Assembly: GCA_964468125.1 (NCBI GenBank)
Contig: CAYXVF010000059.1
Coordinates: 1-38,413 of the forward strand
DNA: 38,413 nt
Origin: CAYXVF01 sp964468125
GTDB taxonomy: Bacteria > Myxococcota > XYA12-FULL-58-9 > CAYXVF01
Direction: 5' to 3'
The notes under the pieces are model-generated. The model made no database searches and was not told the DNA's origin. It saw only the letters and a program-made list of their open reading frames with translations. Of this stretch, positions 32,501 through 38,413 are shown piece by piece. The position numbers and the translations under genes are program-made. Each line of letters opens with the position of its first letter. Position 1 is the first letter of the stretch.

Positions 32501-34852
32501 CAGCTACGGGGTCATGCTGCGTCTGCGCTTCGATGGATCGAGCGCGGGATCGCGGCCGACCGGCGTGCGGAGTTCCAGCGGGGGCAAATTTTCTTGCCCA
32601 CGCGCGCGGCGATCTGTCTCGTGACCCTTGGCCGGACCGACGAGGCGCAAGTCCACCTCGACTACGCCCGGGAAATCGCTGAAGAGACCCCCGGAGACAC
32701 ATATAGACTCGGGAATTATCTGTCTCACCTCGCTTTCTTTCACCTCGAGCTCGGGCACCTCGACGACGCTCTCGAAGTGCTGGCGCGTTATCGCGAGCTC
32801 GAGGTGCCGCCCGGGCGCTCGCCATTTCACATGCGCAACACCTACGTGTTCGCCGCCTACGCGACGGCAGAGCACGCCTCGACTGGACGAGGAAGCAAAC
32901 AGGAGCTCGATCGGGCGATCGAAGAGCTTCGCGCGGTCGCTCGCGGACATCCACTCCTGAATGGGCACCTCGAGGTCGCGCTCGCGCGCCGAGTGAGGAT
33001 TTTCGGAAAACCGGATGCGGCACATCATCACCTGGATGTGGCGCTCCGTTGGGCCTTTGCGGCGGATGCTCCCTGGATCGAGTTCGAGGCGAAACTCGAA
33101 CGGGCGATTCTGCTGAAAGAGTCGAACCACGCCTCGAGCGCCGAGCGGGTGGCTCGCGAAGCCTATGAACAAGCGATGGATGCGGGGTGGGTCCCGAGGG
33201 CGCGGCGGGTACGGAAGGATTTCACGCAGCTCGCTCGGCCGACGCGGTCACGCACGCTCACCGGGAGCGGCAGTCAGTCGGACGCGGCGAATCTCGGCAA
33301 CGCCCGCGCGGTTCAGCTCCAGCGCCACGTGGATGCGCTGGTCCAAGTCAGCCGAGTGTCGCTTTCCGTGATCGATGCCGACCAACAGGCACGAGCCGTT
33401 CTCGACGAGGTGGTGTCGCTCTTTGGCGCCGAACGCGCGTTCTTGTTCCTGGCGGACATCGAAAGTGACGGGCACGAGCTCGGGCTCTACGCCGCCCGCA
33501 ATTCGATCCGGGGTAATCTGCGCGACACGCATGGCTACAGCACGCAGGTGATCGAACGCGTGGTCGCCAAGCGCGCGCCGGTGGTCGTCGCGAGCAACGA
33601 GGACGCGGTGGCAATCGGCTCGGAAAGCGCCATCGCTCTCAACCTCAGGAGCATCATTGCTGCTCCCTTGATGATTCGAGAGCGGCTCGTCGGTGTCGTC
33701 TATCTGGACAACCGGCTGGCAAAAGGCGTGTTCACCGAGGACGACGCGGAAACGCTCACGGCCGTGTCCAACCACATCGCCATCGCGATCGAAACGTCGC
33801 GCACCGCGACCCTCGAAATGCAATACAAGGCCGAACGCGACAAACGGAAGCTCGCCGAGGCCCTCCGTGCGCTGACGACATCTTCGACGCCGATGACGAA
33901 CGACGCGCAGATCTTGGTCCGACTCCTCGATTCGGTCCTGCGTTTCATCCCCGCGACCCGAGCGTGCTGCTATCTCTTCAGAGACAACGAATGGCGCTGG
34001 GTGGCGTGCAAGAACGAAGGAGTGGACACGCACCTCGTAGAAGGAGGCGAGGGCGGTCGGGTCGAGCGGCCGAGGATTCTCGACCGAATCAAACTGACTC
34101 AGCAGCCGCACCTGATTCGCATCGAAGATGACACCGACCGCGAGTCGATTCCGAATCTGGGTGCGCGAACGCAAAGCTGGCTCGCAGTGCCACTGGTAGG
34201 GGCCGAGCAAGTCCGGGCAATACTCACTTTGGAGTCACACGAGCACGACGGCTTGGATGATGGCCATCTCGAGCTCGCGCAGACCTTCGCTGGCCAGGCA
34301 GGCATGTCCATCGACAACGTTCACTTGTTTCGGAAGGTGCAGCAGCTCGCCACGGTCGATGAGCTCACCGGCGTGAGCAACCGTCGCTCCCTATTCGAGT
34401 TCGCGCGAACGGAGCTCCGGCGCTCAAAGCGCTACAAACAGCCGATGTCTCTCATCATGATCGACGTCGATCATTTCAAGCCCGTGAACGACACCCACGG
34501 GCACGCGGTGGGAGACGTGGTCTTGCGTCAGATGGCGGCGCGATGCAGCGAGTGTGCGCGTGACGTCGACCATCTCGGGCGCTACGGCGGCGAAGAATTC
34601 ATGATGGTCGCGCCGCTCACTTCCGCGAACGCTGCGATGAAGCTCGCCGAGCGTATGCGGAAGGCGGTGGAGAGCTCTCCCTTCGCGACGTCCGCCGGGG
34701 AGCTCTCGCTCACGGTCAGTCTCGGGGTCGCAGAGCTCGAACCTGGCGACGAATTGGTAGAGGACATTCTCGAGCGTGCTGACGGCGCACTCTATCGGGC
34801 GAAGCGAGACGGTCGAAACCGAGTGGCCTGCGACTCTTCCCGGAGCGACTGA
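29507..34852 (+). CDS. Ser/Thr kinase-AAA ATPase-TPR-GAF-GAF-GGDEF fusion protein
   Basis: A 1781-residue cytoplasmic signalling protein. The eukaryotic-type kinase domain (about 16-275) is intact: Gly loop GRGAHSVV, Lys 43 in AVKVAL, HRDVKPRN (135-142), DFG (155-157) and SAPEQ (178-181). An AAA/STAND-type ATPase follows (about 300-640) with Walker A GPVGVGKS (331-338) and a Walker B-like region ALFLDDAEEIDD. Residues about 700-1230 are helical TPR-like repeats (ALEVLARYRELEVPPG). GAF domains lie at about 1275-1425 (AERAFLFLADIESDG, IIAAPLMIRERLVGVVYLDN) and about 1465-1605. The C-terminal GGDEF (about 1610-1775) has DELTGVSNRRSLF, MIDVDHFKPVNDTHGHAVGD, the active loop GGEEF (1694-1698) and an RxxD inhibitory site (RDVD). 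It could couple protein phosphorylation, ATP-driven assembly and small-molecule sensing to c-di-GMP synthesis. Kinase-AAA-GAF proteins are known in myxobacteria; the GGDEF end is less usual. The start may be slightly different. Confidence 0.93.
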   Translation: MASTSVAASRIEIPGVELGEELGRGAHSVVFAGERDGRDLAVKVALDFGPEANDAERKRFLREATLLASLRHPSFAEIFEIGELSGRAYLVMERVDGDTLADRMSDRGMTAERVAELGSDIAEGLAAIHRRGLVHRDVKPRNVVVDAKGKARLIDFGLVTRSGSATEGEIGGTFLYSAPEQTGLLKRPVDGRADLYALGVLLYECVSGKTPFRSNDPGELMRQHAVMEPPPLEEVSPGTHPILARIIRRLLAKDPDDRYQTAEGLAADLGRLDELSRSLAQRREVLLGRDDFAYGVLRESPLIGREPELRRLKKAWQGALRGRGCTICVHGPVGVGKSRLLSELMGFVREKSGLVLHSRGSVDRQEPFAALQGALASLLDHMARLPEESRSVLAALVKEASAGASEHLIRAMPRLRALLRETPQTAAGTVSSEEYHETIAEFFLLLARAAGGVALFLDDAEEIDDASMRVFERVALGLGDSPFALFVGAKDEDEKTVQGLRSLLGAERLLDLRLEPLSHEATERLIASYLGVSEVAADLIQQLMVRTEGSPVLISEYMRAMLEGGMLLPHWGRWIVDRKRLEHIELSRSVLQLVRQRIDTLDAEAVAVLRAAAVLGTRFELSTLGRVTESNDESISWAIAEALRSRLLEREPGGSYAFIHQQVRDALLKDLDPAAERALNRAAANAIRELHSAGDDAVIYALAHHEYLGNGSQVYETNLQAGRIALETYAYEEAHSYLSRAQGANPARAQEDVSFQRAFGVAAGRTGRTAESVEHLRRAVEMTCDPVERADLHAMLAQVHFWDSFNTTAAWEAVEKGLAALGSGIAKSRLARIATSLLAWLRGLITEKTGLGFGTAAGETRERMVVSSRLLKLAGHVRYWTMQPSEMVLLILRMAYPAFRLGPGKELVYTHISYALALAATGRHRASERAQEKALEVSRKLNDRALEAYSRMNGAIAKNVRGQLLASEHEMRDTLNELGGFLDHGELTQGIADLSWQLQLRGHAASALRWIERGIAADRRAEFQRGQIFLPTRAAICLVTLGRTDEAQVHLDYAREIAEETPGDTYRLGNYLSHLAFFHLELGHLDDALEVLARYRELEVPPGRSPFHMRNTYVFAAYATAEHASTGRGSKQELDRAIEELRAVARGHPLLNGHLEVALARRVRIFGKPDAAHHHLDVALRWAFAADAPWIEFEAKLERAILLKESNHASSAERVAREAYEQAMDAGWVPRARRVRKDFTQLARPTRSRTLTGSGSQSDAANLGNARAVQLQRHVDALVQVSRVSLSVIDADQQARAVLDEVVSLFGAERAFLFLADIESDGHELGLYAARNSIRGNLRDTHGYSTQVIERVVAKRAPVVVASNEDAVAIGSESAIALNLRSIIAAPLMIRERLVGVVYLDNRLAKGVFTEDDAETLTAVSNHIAIAIETSRTATLEMQYKAERDKRKLAEALRALTTSSTPMTNDAQILVRLLDSVLRFIPATRACCYLFRDNEWRWVACKNEGVDTHLVEGGEGGRVERPRILDRIKLTQQPHLIRIEDDTDRESIPNLGARTQSWLAVPLVGAEQVRAILTLESHEHDGLDDGHLELAQTFAGQAGMSIDNVHLFRKVQQLATVDELTGVSNRRSLFEFARTELRRSKRYKQPMSLIMIDVDHFKPVNDTHGHAVGDVVLRQMAARCSECARDVDHLGRYGGEEFMMVAPLTSANAAMKLAERMRKAVESSPFATSAGELSLTVSLGVAELEPGDELVEDILERADGALYRAKRDGRNRVACDSSRSD

Positions 34853-34872
34853 AATTGTGCTTAGAAGTAGGG

Positions 34873-35409
34873 GTGAGCACTCCGGAAATCAGACCGCGTT
34901 TTGAACGAGACGCTGCGGGCTCGCCGGAAGAGGTCCTGAACCGCTTCCGCAACTGCGAAGACACGCGTTTTGTCTGCTCGATTCTCGGTCAGCACGTGCA
35001 GATCGCGCTCCACGAGGATCAGGCGGATCTGTGGTCGCCCTGGCTCACCTTCGAGCTCCAGGAAGAAGATGGAAGAACGCACGTGAGCGGCCGTTTCAGC
35101 TCGAACCCCACCTTCTTTACGCTCTACCTCGGTTCCGTCGCCGCGGTTTCGCTCACGACCCTGGGCCTGGGAATCGTCGGCCTGTCCCAATGGCAACTCG
35201 GTCTCGACGCCTGGGGACTGTGGGCGCTGCCCGTTGGGGCGGTGCTGCTCGTGGCCCTGGGGGCCGTGCCCTTCATCGGACAGCGCCTCGCTCGTGAACA
35301 GCTCGAAGCGATGCATCATCGCGTCAACCGGGTCCTCGACGGGGAGCACACCATCGAGCCCGAGCTCGCAACGCGGCTCGCCGCGAAGAAAGAGGCCACC
35401 GTCGATTGA
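34873..35409 (+). CDS. Small protein with two membrane helices, unknown function
   Basis: I do not recognise this protein. GTG 34873 is preferred (MSTPEIRPRFERDAAG); a TTG at 34855, three bases after the kinase stop, would add six residues. A soluble N-terminal part of about 80 residues (SPEEVLNRFRNCEDTRFVCS, ALHEDQADLWSPWLTFELQE) is followed by two hydrophobic helices (FTLYLGSVAAVSLTTLGLGI and LWALPVGAVLLVALGAVPF) and a charged cytoplasmic tail (REQLEAMHHRVNRVLDGEH). Its nearness to the kinase-GGDEF gene suggests co-transcription and perhaps a membrane partner for it, which is inference only. Length about 178 residues, codon use like its neighbours. Confidence 0.62.
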   Translation: MSTPEIRPRFERDAAGSPEEVLNRFRNCEDTRFVCSILGQHVQIALHEDQADLWSPWLTFELQEEDGRTHVSGRFSSNPTFFTLYLGSVAAVSLTTLGLGIVGLSQWQLGLDAWGLWALPVGAVLLVALGAVPFIGQRLAREQLEAMHHRVNRVLDGEHTIEPELATRLAAKKEATVD

Positions 35410-35443
35410 GCACCCTCGAGGCGTGCGTGCGCTCGGGTCCGGC

Positions 35444-35449
35444 TAAACT
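35444..35449 (+). promoter_or_regulatory. -10-like box TAAACT, 7 nt before lipoprotein ATG
   Basis: GGCTAAACTC stands directly before CAAAGGC and the ATG at 35457. This is the clearest of three boxes placed so close to an ATG of an exported protein. The sequence AAAGG could also serve as a weak ribosome site on a longer transcript. Confidence 0.4.
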
Positions 35450-35456
35450 CAAAGGC

Positions 35457-35681
35457 ATGCGTCGCGTGGCCCTTCTGCTCATCGTGTTTTCCGCCTGCGG
35501 TCGCGCGGGATTCGGTGAACGGGACGACGTATTCGAAAGAGTGGAAGACCGTCTCGCGGAGGACCCTGAAACCCAGGTGGGCGACAACGCGAACGGCAAC
35601 GGTAGCGATGCGCCAGGCGGACAAACGAACGACAACAGCGGGCCGGGTCCGAATGGTGACGAGATGGCAGGTCCGAATGCG
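35457..35681 (+). pseudogene. Lipoprotein gene, 3' part lost at IS insertion
   Basis: The start is clear: ATG 35457 and a lipoprotein signal MRRVALLLIVFSACGRAGFG with Cys 12 as lipidation site. The mature part is acidic (ERDDVFERVEDRLAED) and then low-complexity Asn/Gly/Asp/Pro (GDNANGNGSDAPGGQTNDN), a linker seen in myxobacterial surface lipoproteins before a folded domain. That domain is missing: near 35680 the same frame turns into a transposase-like helix-turn-helix (ALAAESGVSQNTFSRWLRQA). A 10-base direct repeat GGTCCGAATG occurs at 35646-35655 and 35670-35679, next to the junction. The open frame runs to 35861, so a short hybrid lipoprotein might still be made. Confidence 0.6.
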
Positions 35682-36430
35682 TGGTCGGCTAATGCGCTCG
35701 CGGCGGAGTCCGGGGTCTCGCAGAACACGTTTTCTCGGTGGCTGCGGCAGGCGAAACTCGTGCCGATGACCGACGGTCGAGCGCTCGCAGGCCGTCGCCA
35801 TCGCATCGAGCGCCGAGTACTGCGACAAGAGCCCGAAGCAAATCGTGCCCGAGCTCGCTGACAAGGGGCTGTACCTGGCCTCCGAGGCGACCTTCAATCG
35901 CGTACTACGGGAGGAAGACCTCCTCGCCCATCGCGGTCGCCAGGCGCGTCGAGGACCGCGAGTGCGGCGAGCTCGCGTCGTCCACCAGGAACGGCGGCCC
36001 GATGAAGGGCGCGACGTTCAAGGCGACGATGGACATGCTCGGCGTGACCGCGTCATTCAGCAGGCCGCGCGTCAGCGACGACAACCCGTTCTCGGAGTCG
36101 GCCTACCGCACGCTGAAGTACCACCCGACCTAACCGCACGGCGCCTTCGAGAGCATCGAAGCGGCGCGCGAGTGGGTCCGGGCCTTCGTCGCTTGGTACA
36201 ACCACGAGCATCTCCACAGCGGCATCGGCTTCGTCAGCCCCGCCGACCGCCACGCAGGCCTCTCCGACGCCATCCTGGCGCAGCGAAAGGCCGTCTACGA
36301 AGCGGCCAAGCGCCGCAACCCGGCGCGATGGTCCGGCAACACCCGAGCATGGAAGGCCGACGCCGAAGTCGTCCTCAACCCTACGAAGGAAACCCGACTC
36401 GAGAGAGTGGGAAACGACATTGCGGCGTGA
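35682..36430 (+). pseudogene. IS3-family transposase pseudogene, several lesions
   Basis: Pieces of one IS3-type transposase can be joined by hand. Frame of 35682-35770: a helix-turn-helix (SGVSQNTFSRWLRQAKLVP). Frame of about 35770-35985: ERSQAVAIASSAEYCDKSPK and ADKGLYLASEATFNRVLREE, then LLAHRGRQARR, the region before the catalytic core. Frame of about 35990-36430: NGGPMKGATFKATMDMLGVT, RPRVSDDNPFSESAYRTLKY, WYNHEHLHSGIGFVSPADRH and ARWSGNTRAW, the end of the integrase core. At least four lesions are visible: a frameshift near 35770, loss of roughly 100 residues including the first two catalytic acidic positions after HRGRQ, a frameshift near 35988, and a TAA stop at 36131-36133 where intact relatives have an aromatic codon. 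Inactive. Confidence 0.75.
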
Positions 36431-36456
36431 CCTACGAGGCGGCAACTACCTTGACA
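35682..36456 (+). mobile_element. Decayed IS3-family insertion sequence
   Basis: Transposase remnants in three frames fill this stretch. The right end is well placed: the reverse strand reads TGTCAAGGTAGTTGCCGCC from 36456 inward, so the element would end TTGACA on the forward strand, the TG...CA ends usual for IS3 elements. The left end is not recognisable and may be deleted. It separates two truncated host-type genes, one on each strand. Confidence 0.65.
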
Positions 36457-36567
36457 CTCACTGAACTCCTCCATGACGTTGTCCGCGCCCTGCGCGTGCG
36501 CAGTGGTAGCGATACCACTGTTGAGACAGGCAATGAGAAACAGGGCTCTGTCAGACAGCGTTTGCAT
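36457..36567 (-). pseudogene. 5' fragment of an exported-protein gene, cut by the IS3 element
   Basis: On the reverse strand ATG 36567 follows AAAGGA. It encodes a signal peptide (MQTLSDRALFLIACLNSGIA, then TTAHA cleavage) and about 13 mature residues (QGADNVMEEFSEC) before the sequence enters the IS end at 36456. The rest of the gene is gone. The EEFSEC segment is reminiscent of the start of formylglycine-generating-enzyme-type (SUMF1) domains, but it is too short to name. A longer in-frame extension upstream to 36771 has no start signals. The 237 bases between this gene and the next (36568-36804) show no other gene. Confidence 0.45.
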
Positions 36568-36804
36568 CAGCGAATCGTCCTTTTCGGGCTCCGGCGGCTG
36601 CCGGAAATTGTCGACATAATACACGCCGCACGGGATCGAGGTCGCGACGCGCCGCATGGCCACGGGGAAGCGACTGTGCTGACCGGGCGACCAGTGCGCG
36701 CCCGGACGGTCACCATGGCGATGCATAGCACGCCGCATCACCCACGTGGCAGATACATCACTACCAGTCATTGAAGCAGACGCCTGACGCTGTCGCGACC
36801 GTGG

Positions 36805-38064
36805 CTATCGCGAGGCTCGCGCCAACGCAAATTCACGAAAAACCTCCTGATAGAATGCGGCGAAATCCCCGAATTGCTCGGTATTCGAATTGATGTTGAA
36901 AGCGACAGCCATGTCGTAGTCTTGAAACACCAGAAGCCAACTCTGCGCGCCACGGGAAACGCCCCCATGATTTGCATTTCGGGCGAGGCCTACACCGTCG
37001 ACATCGTACTCTCGCCATCGCCAGCCTATCGCATAACCCTGTTCGTTGATTTCCCCTGATGATATGGCCTGCGGTGTCCAGAATACGTCCCGCGTTTCTT
37101 CAGAGATAACGCTTTTATCCAACCACATCATTCCCATGCGGACGAGATCAGTCGAAGTCGATGCCCAGCCGCCTCCCGGTAGTCTGTGAGAGAGATCTAC
37201 TGCGCGCCAGGGGCGGTATCGTTGACCTTCAACAAAATATGGCGTCGCATGATCATTCTTCGTGTTCGGATGCGTGGGTGCGACAACGGTTGCGGTCATG
37301 CCAGCCGGTAAAATTACTTCGTCCTTAATGATTGCTCGATAAGGTTTGCCCACAGCGTCACTCATGACCGCTCCAAGCAGAACAGTCCCAAGGGAAGAAT
37401 ACTCAAACTGGGTTCCGGGCTGGAACATCAAGGGACTATCGTCAAAAACCGAAAGCGCGTCGCGGACATCAGGATAATTACGTCGCAAAGCGCCCGTTTG
37501 GTAGTACCCGAGCCAGTCCTGATTGTCGCCGTAATGGGGGATACCCGCCATATGAGACGAGAGCATGCGCGGCGTGATGCACGCCCAGGCCGGGTTCGGT
37601 AGTTCCGCAAGGTAATTTGAAATTGGCGTGTCCAGATCGATCTGGCGCTTGTCGACCAGCCTTGCCAGGGCTGTCGAAGTAATCGCTTTCGAAGTGCTTC
37701 CTACCGGGAAAACAGTTGTCGGTAAAGCCGGCTGCTGCGATTCGATATCAGCCCAGCCAACAGCGCCCTGCCATACTACTTCACCGCCAATAGCAACGGC
37801 AGCTGTCATGGCCGGCGCACCAATTTTTTGCCGATGCGCTCTCATGGCGATGAGAACCCTGTCGCCCGCTGCAGCATACTGACCATCCAGCGGGACTTGC
37901 ATGGAGGGTGTTTCTGCCGGCAAGGCGGCCCAACCCCACGGCGGAAACGGGGCCTCGCCTCGATGAGCGTAAAATCCGTAAATTGGCCAAAGAAACCATG
38001 CAATCGCCGCGACGAGTATGACCGCGCCAAGGCCTAGTATTTTTGACAGCTTCATTTTTTTCAT
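36805..38064 (-). CDS. Serine beta-lactamase-family hydrolase (class C/PBP4*-like), membrane-anchored
   Basis: A 419-residue protein of the beta-lactamase/transpeptidase-like superfamily. ATG 38064 (MKKMKLSKILGLGAVILVAA) follows AGGGG; the 48 codons upstream in frame are not signal-like. One hydrophobic helix (about 8-29) anchors the protein, placing the catalytic part in the periplasm. The SxxK motif is GSTSKAIT (S123, K126), the second motif is EYSSLG (Y222-S-S, in place of Y-x-N), and NHGGVSRG near the C-terminus fits the third motif (HGG). Family members include esterases, D-amino peptidases and beta-lactamases; the YSS variant does not favour any. Base composition is clearly lower in GC and codon choice differs from the first 35 kb, and IS sequences lie on both sides, so recent transfer is likely. 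Antibiotic hydrolysis cannot be claimed. Confidence 0.85.
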   Translation of the reverse strand: MKKMKLSKILGLGAVILVAAIAWFLWPIYGFYAHRGEAPFPPWGWAALPAETPSMQVPLDGQYAAAGDRVLIAMRAHRQKIGAPAMTAAVAIGGEVVWQGAVGWADIESQQPALPTTVFPVGSTSKAITSTALARLVDKRQIDLDTPISNYLAELPNPAWACITPRMLSSHMAGIPHYGDNQDWLGYYQTGALRRNYPDVRDALSVFDDSPLMFQPGTQFEYSSLGTVLLGAVMSDAVGKPYRAIIKDEVILPAGMTATVVAPTHPNTKNDHATPYFVEGQRYRPWRAVDLSHRLPGGGWASTSTDLVRMGMMWLDKSVISEETRDVFWTPQAISSGEINEQGYAIGWRWREYDVDGVGLARNANHGGVSRGAQSWLLVFQDYDMAVAFNINSNTEQFGDFAAFYQEVFREFALARASR

Positions 38065-38173
38065 CGGGCCCCTATCGTGGCATTTGCGTATTCGGTAAGC
38101 CAAAGCCAAATCGGGCATCCACTTCGCCAGCTCTCTGCTCGGCCTGGTCTTCAAACCCGGGGAGTCAAATCGA

Positions 38174-38203
38174 GGGTCACGTCCGTCAAGGTGGTGTACG
38201 AGA
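38174..38203 (-). repeat. Probable terminal inverted repeat of IS256-family element
   Basis: GGGTCACGTCCGTCAAGGTG plus GTGTACGAGA lies about 30 bases beyond the transposase stop. Its reverse form (GTACACCACC then TTGACGGACGTGACC) resembles the ends of IS256 elements. The other end is outside the window, so the match cannot be confirmed. Confidence 0.35.
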
Positions 38204-38231
38204 ACCACCGTTCATCGCCTCGTTTAATTGA

Positions 38232-38413
38232 TTAACCAGCAGTCAACATCTTTTCCTTCGTCTCTTGGTCCGTGTCGCCATCACTGACATTGAGTCGCGC
38301 TTTGGCGAGCAGATTCGGATTCATGTATCGACGAGTCACCGCCCATTCGTCGTTTTGCTCGGCGAGGACCGCGCCGACCAGGCGAATGACGGAGTCGCGG
38401 TTCGGAAAGATGC
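38232..38413 (-). CDS. IS256/Mutator-family transposase, C-terminal end
   Basis: A reverse-strand frame runs from the window edge to TAA at 38234-38232 and gives 60 codons: IFPNRDSVIRLVGAVLAEQN, then DEWAVTRRYMNPNLLAKARL and a polar tail NVSDGDTDQETKEKMLTAG. The 'FPNRDSVIRLVGAVL' to 'DEW...RRYM' sequence is the standard C-terminus of IS256-type DDE transposases. The N-terminal and catalytic part is beyond the window, so whether the element is intact is unknown. It borders the low-GC beta-lactamase-like gene, which may have moved with it or its relatives. Confidence 0.82.
   Translation of the reverse strand, partial: IFPNRDSVIRLVGAVLAEQNDEWAVTRRYMNPNLLAKARLNVSDGDTDQETKEKMLTAG

Noticed and set aside
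36568..36771. Upstream extension of the truncated exported protein
   Set aside because: No ribosome site or start context; the signal peptide begins at ATG 36567 after AAAGGA.
35845..36774. 309-codon forward frame across the IS3 region
   Set aside because: Only its first 35 or so codons match transposase; the rest is Arg/Pro-rich out-of-frame sequence caused by the frameshift near 35988.

Overview
The window is high-GC bacterial DNA (by eye about two-thirds G+C up to roughly 36.4 kb) from a Gram-negative, lipid A-making bacterium. The mix of genes suggests a myxobacterium-like member of the Myxococcota or another deltaproteobacterial lineage. It includes an eukaryotic-type Ser/Thr kinase fused to AAA, TPR, GAF and GGDEF domains, a remnant of an FHA-GGDEF protein, a PEGA-domain secreted protein, an MshEN-domain protein, and lysS-lolC-lolD-bamA next to skp-lpxD-lpxA. 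The taxonomic call is inference; no rRNA or other phylogenetic marker was available.

Layout. At 1-2.9 kb are the 3' part of a small-conductance mechanosensitive channel, a small Cys/Pro-rich secreted protein with a suspected frameshift, and a PEGA-domain protein. At 2.9-9.3 kb lies a compact forward operon, lysS-lolC-lolD-bamA, covering lysyl-tRNA charging, lipoprotein release and outer-membrane protein assembly. At 9.4-15.6 kb, genes that interrupt the usual bamA-skp neighbourhood encode a PLP aminotransferase, a large outer-membrane protein with a BamA-like barrel, a long coiled-coil protein and a small unknown. At 15.7-19.0 kb a reverse-strand envelope operon runs skp-lpxD-lpxA-Gfo/Idh/MocA oxidoreductase; no fabZ lies between lpxD and lpxA. 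At 19.1-24.8 kb are an MshEN (possible c-di-GMP-binding) protein, guaB and guaA, with a TPR lipoprotein on the opposite strand between the two gua genes.

From 24.8 to 35.4 kb the window turns to signalling. Directly behind guaA is a GGDEF diguanylate cyclase whose FHA domain is cut off at the guaA stop codon. After a well-formed CRP/FNR-type palindrome comes a tight forward cluster: a FlgP/LPP20-like protein, a FlgT-like protein, a FecR-domain protein and an ABHD18/DUF2048-type hydrolase. A 1781-residue kinase-AAA-TPR-GAF-GAF-GGDEF protein and a small membrane protein follow. The FlgP-like/FlgT-like/FecR group, with two diguanylate cyclases around it and no flagellar genes in view, is the best candidate here for an undescribed system.

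From 35.4 kb to the end the DNA is scarred and partly foreign. A lipoprotein gene is cut short by a decayed IS3-family element. That element also truncates a reverse-strand gene for an exported protein. Next is a lower-GC serine beta-lactamase-like hydrolase, and at the window edge the C-terminus of an IS256-family transposase.

Several genes for exported proteins have a TA(A/G)(A/G)CT-like -10 box only 6-8 bases before the ATG, which suggests leaderless transcripts. Promoters with standard spacing can be proposed for lysS, guaB and guaA.
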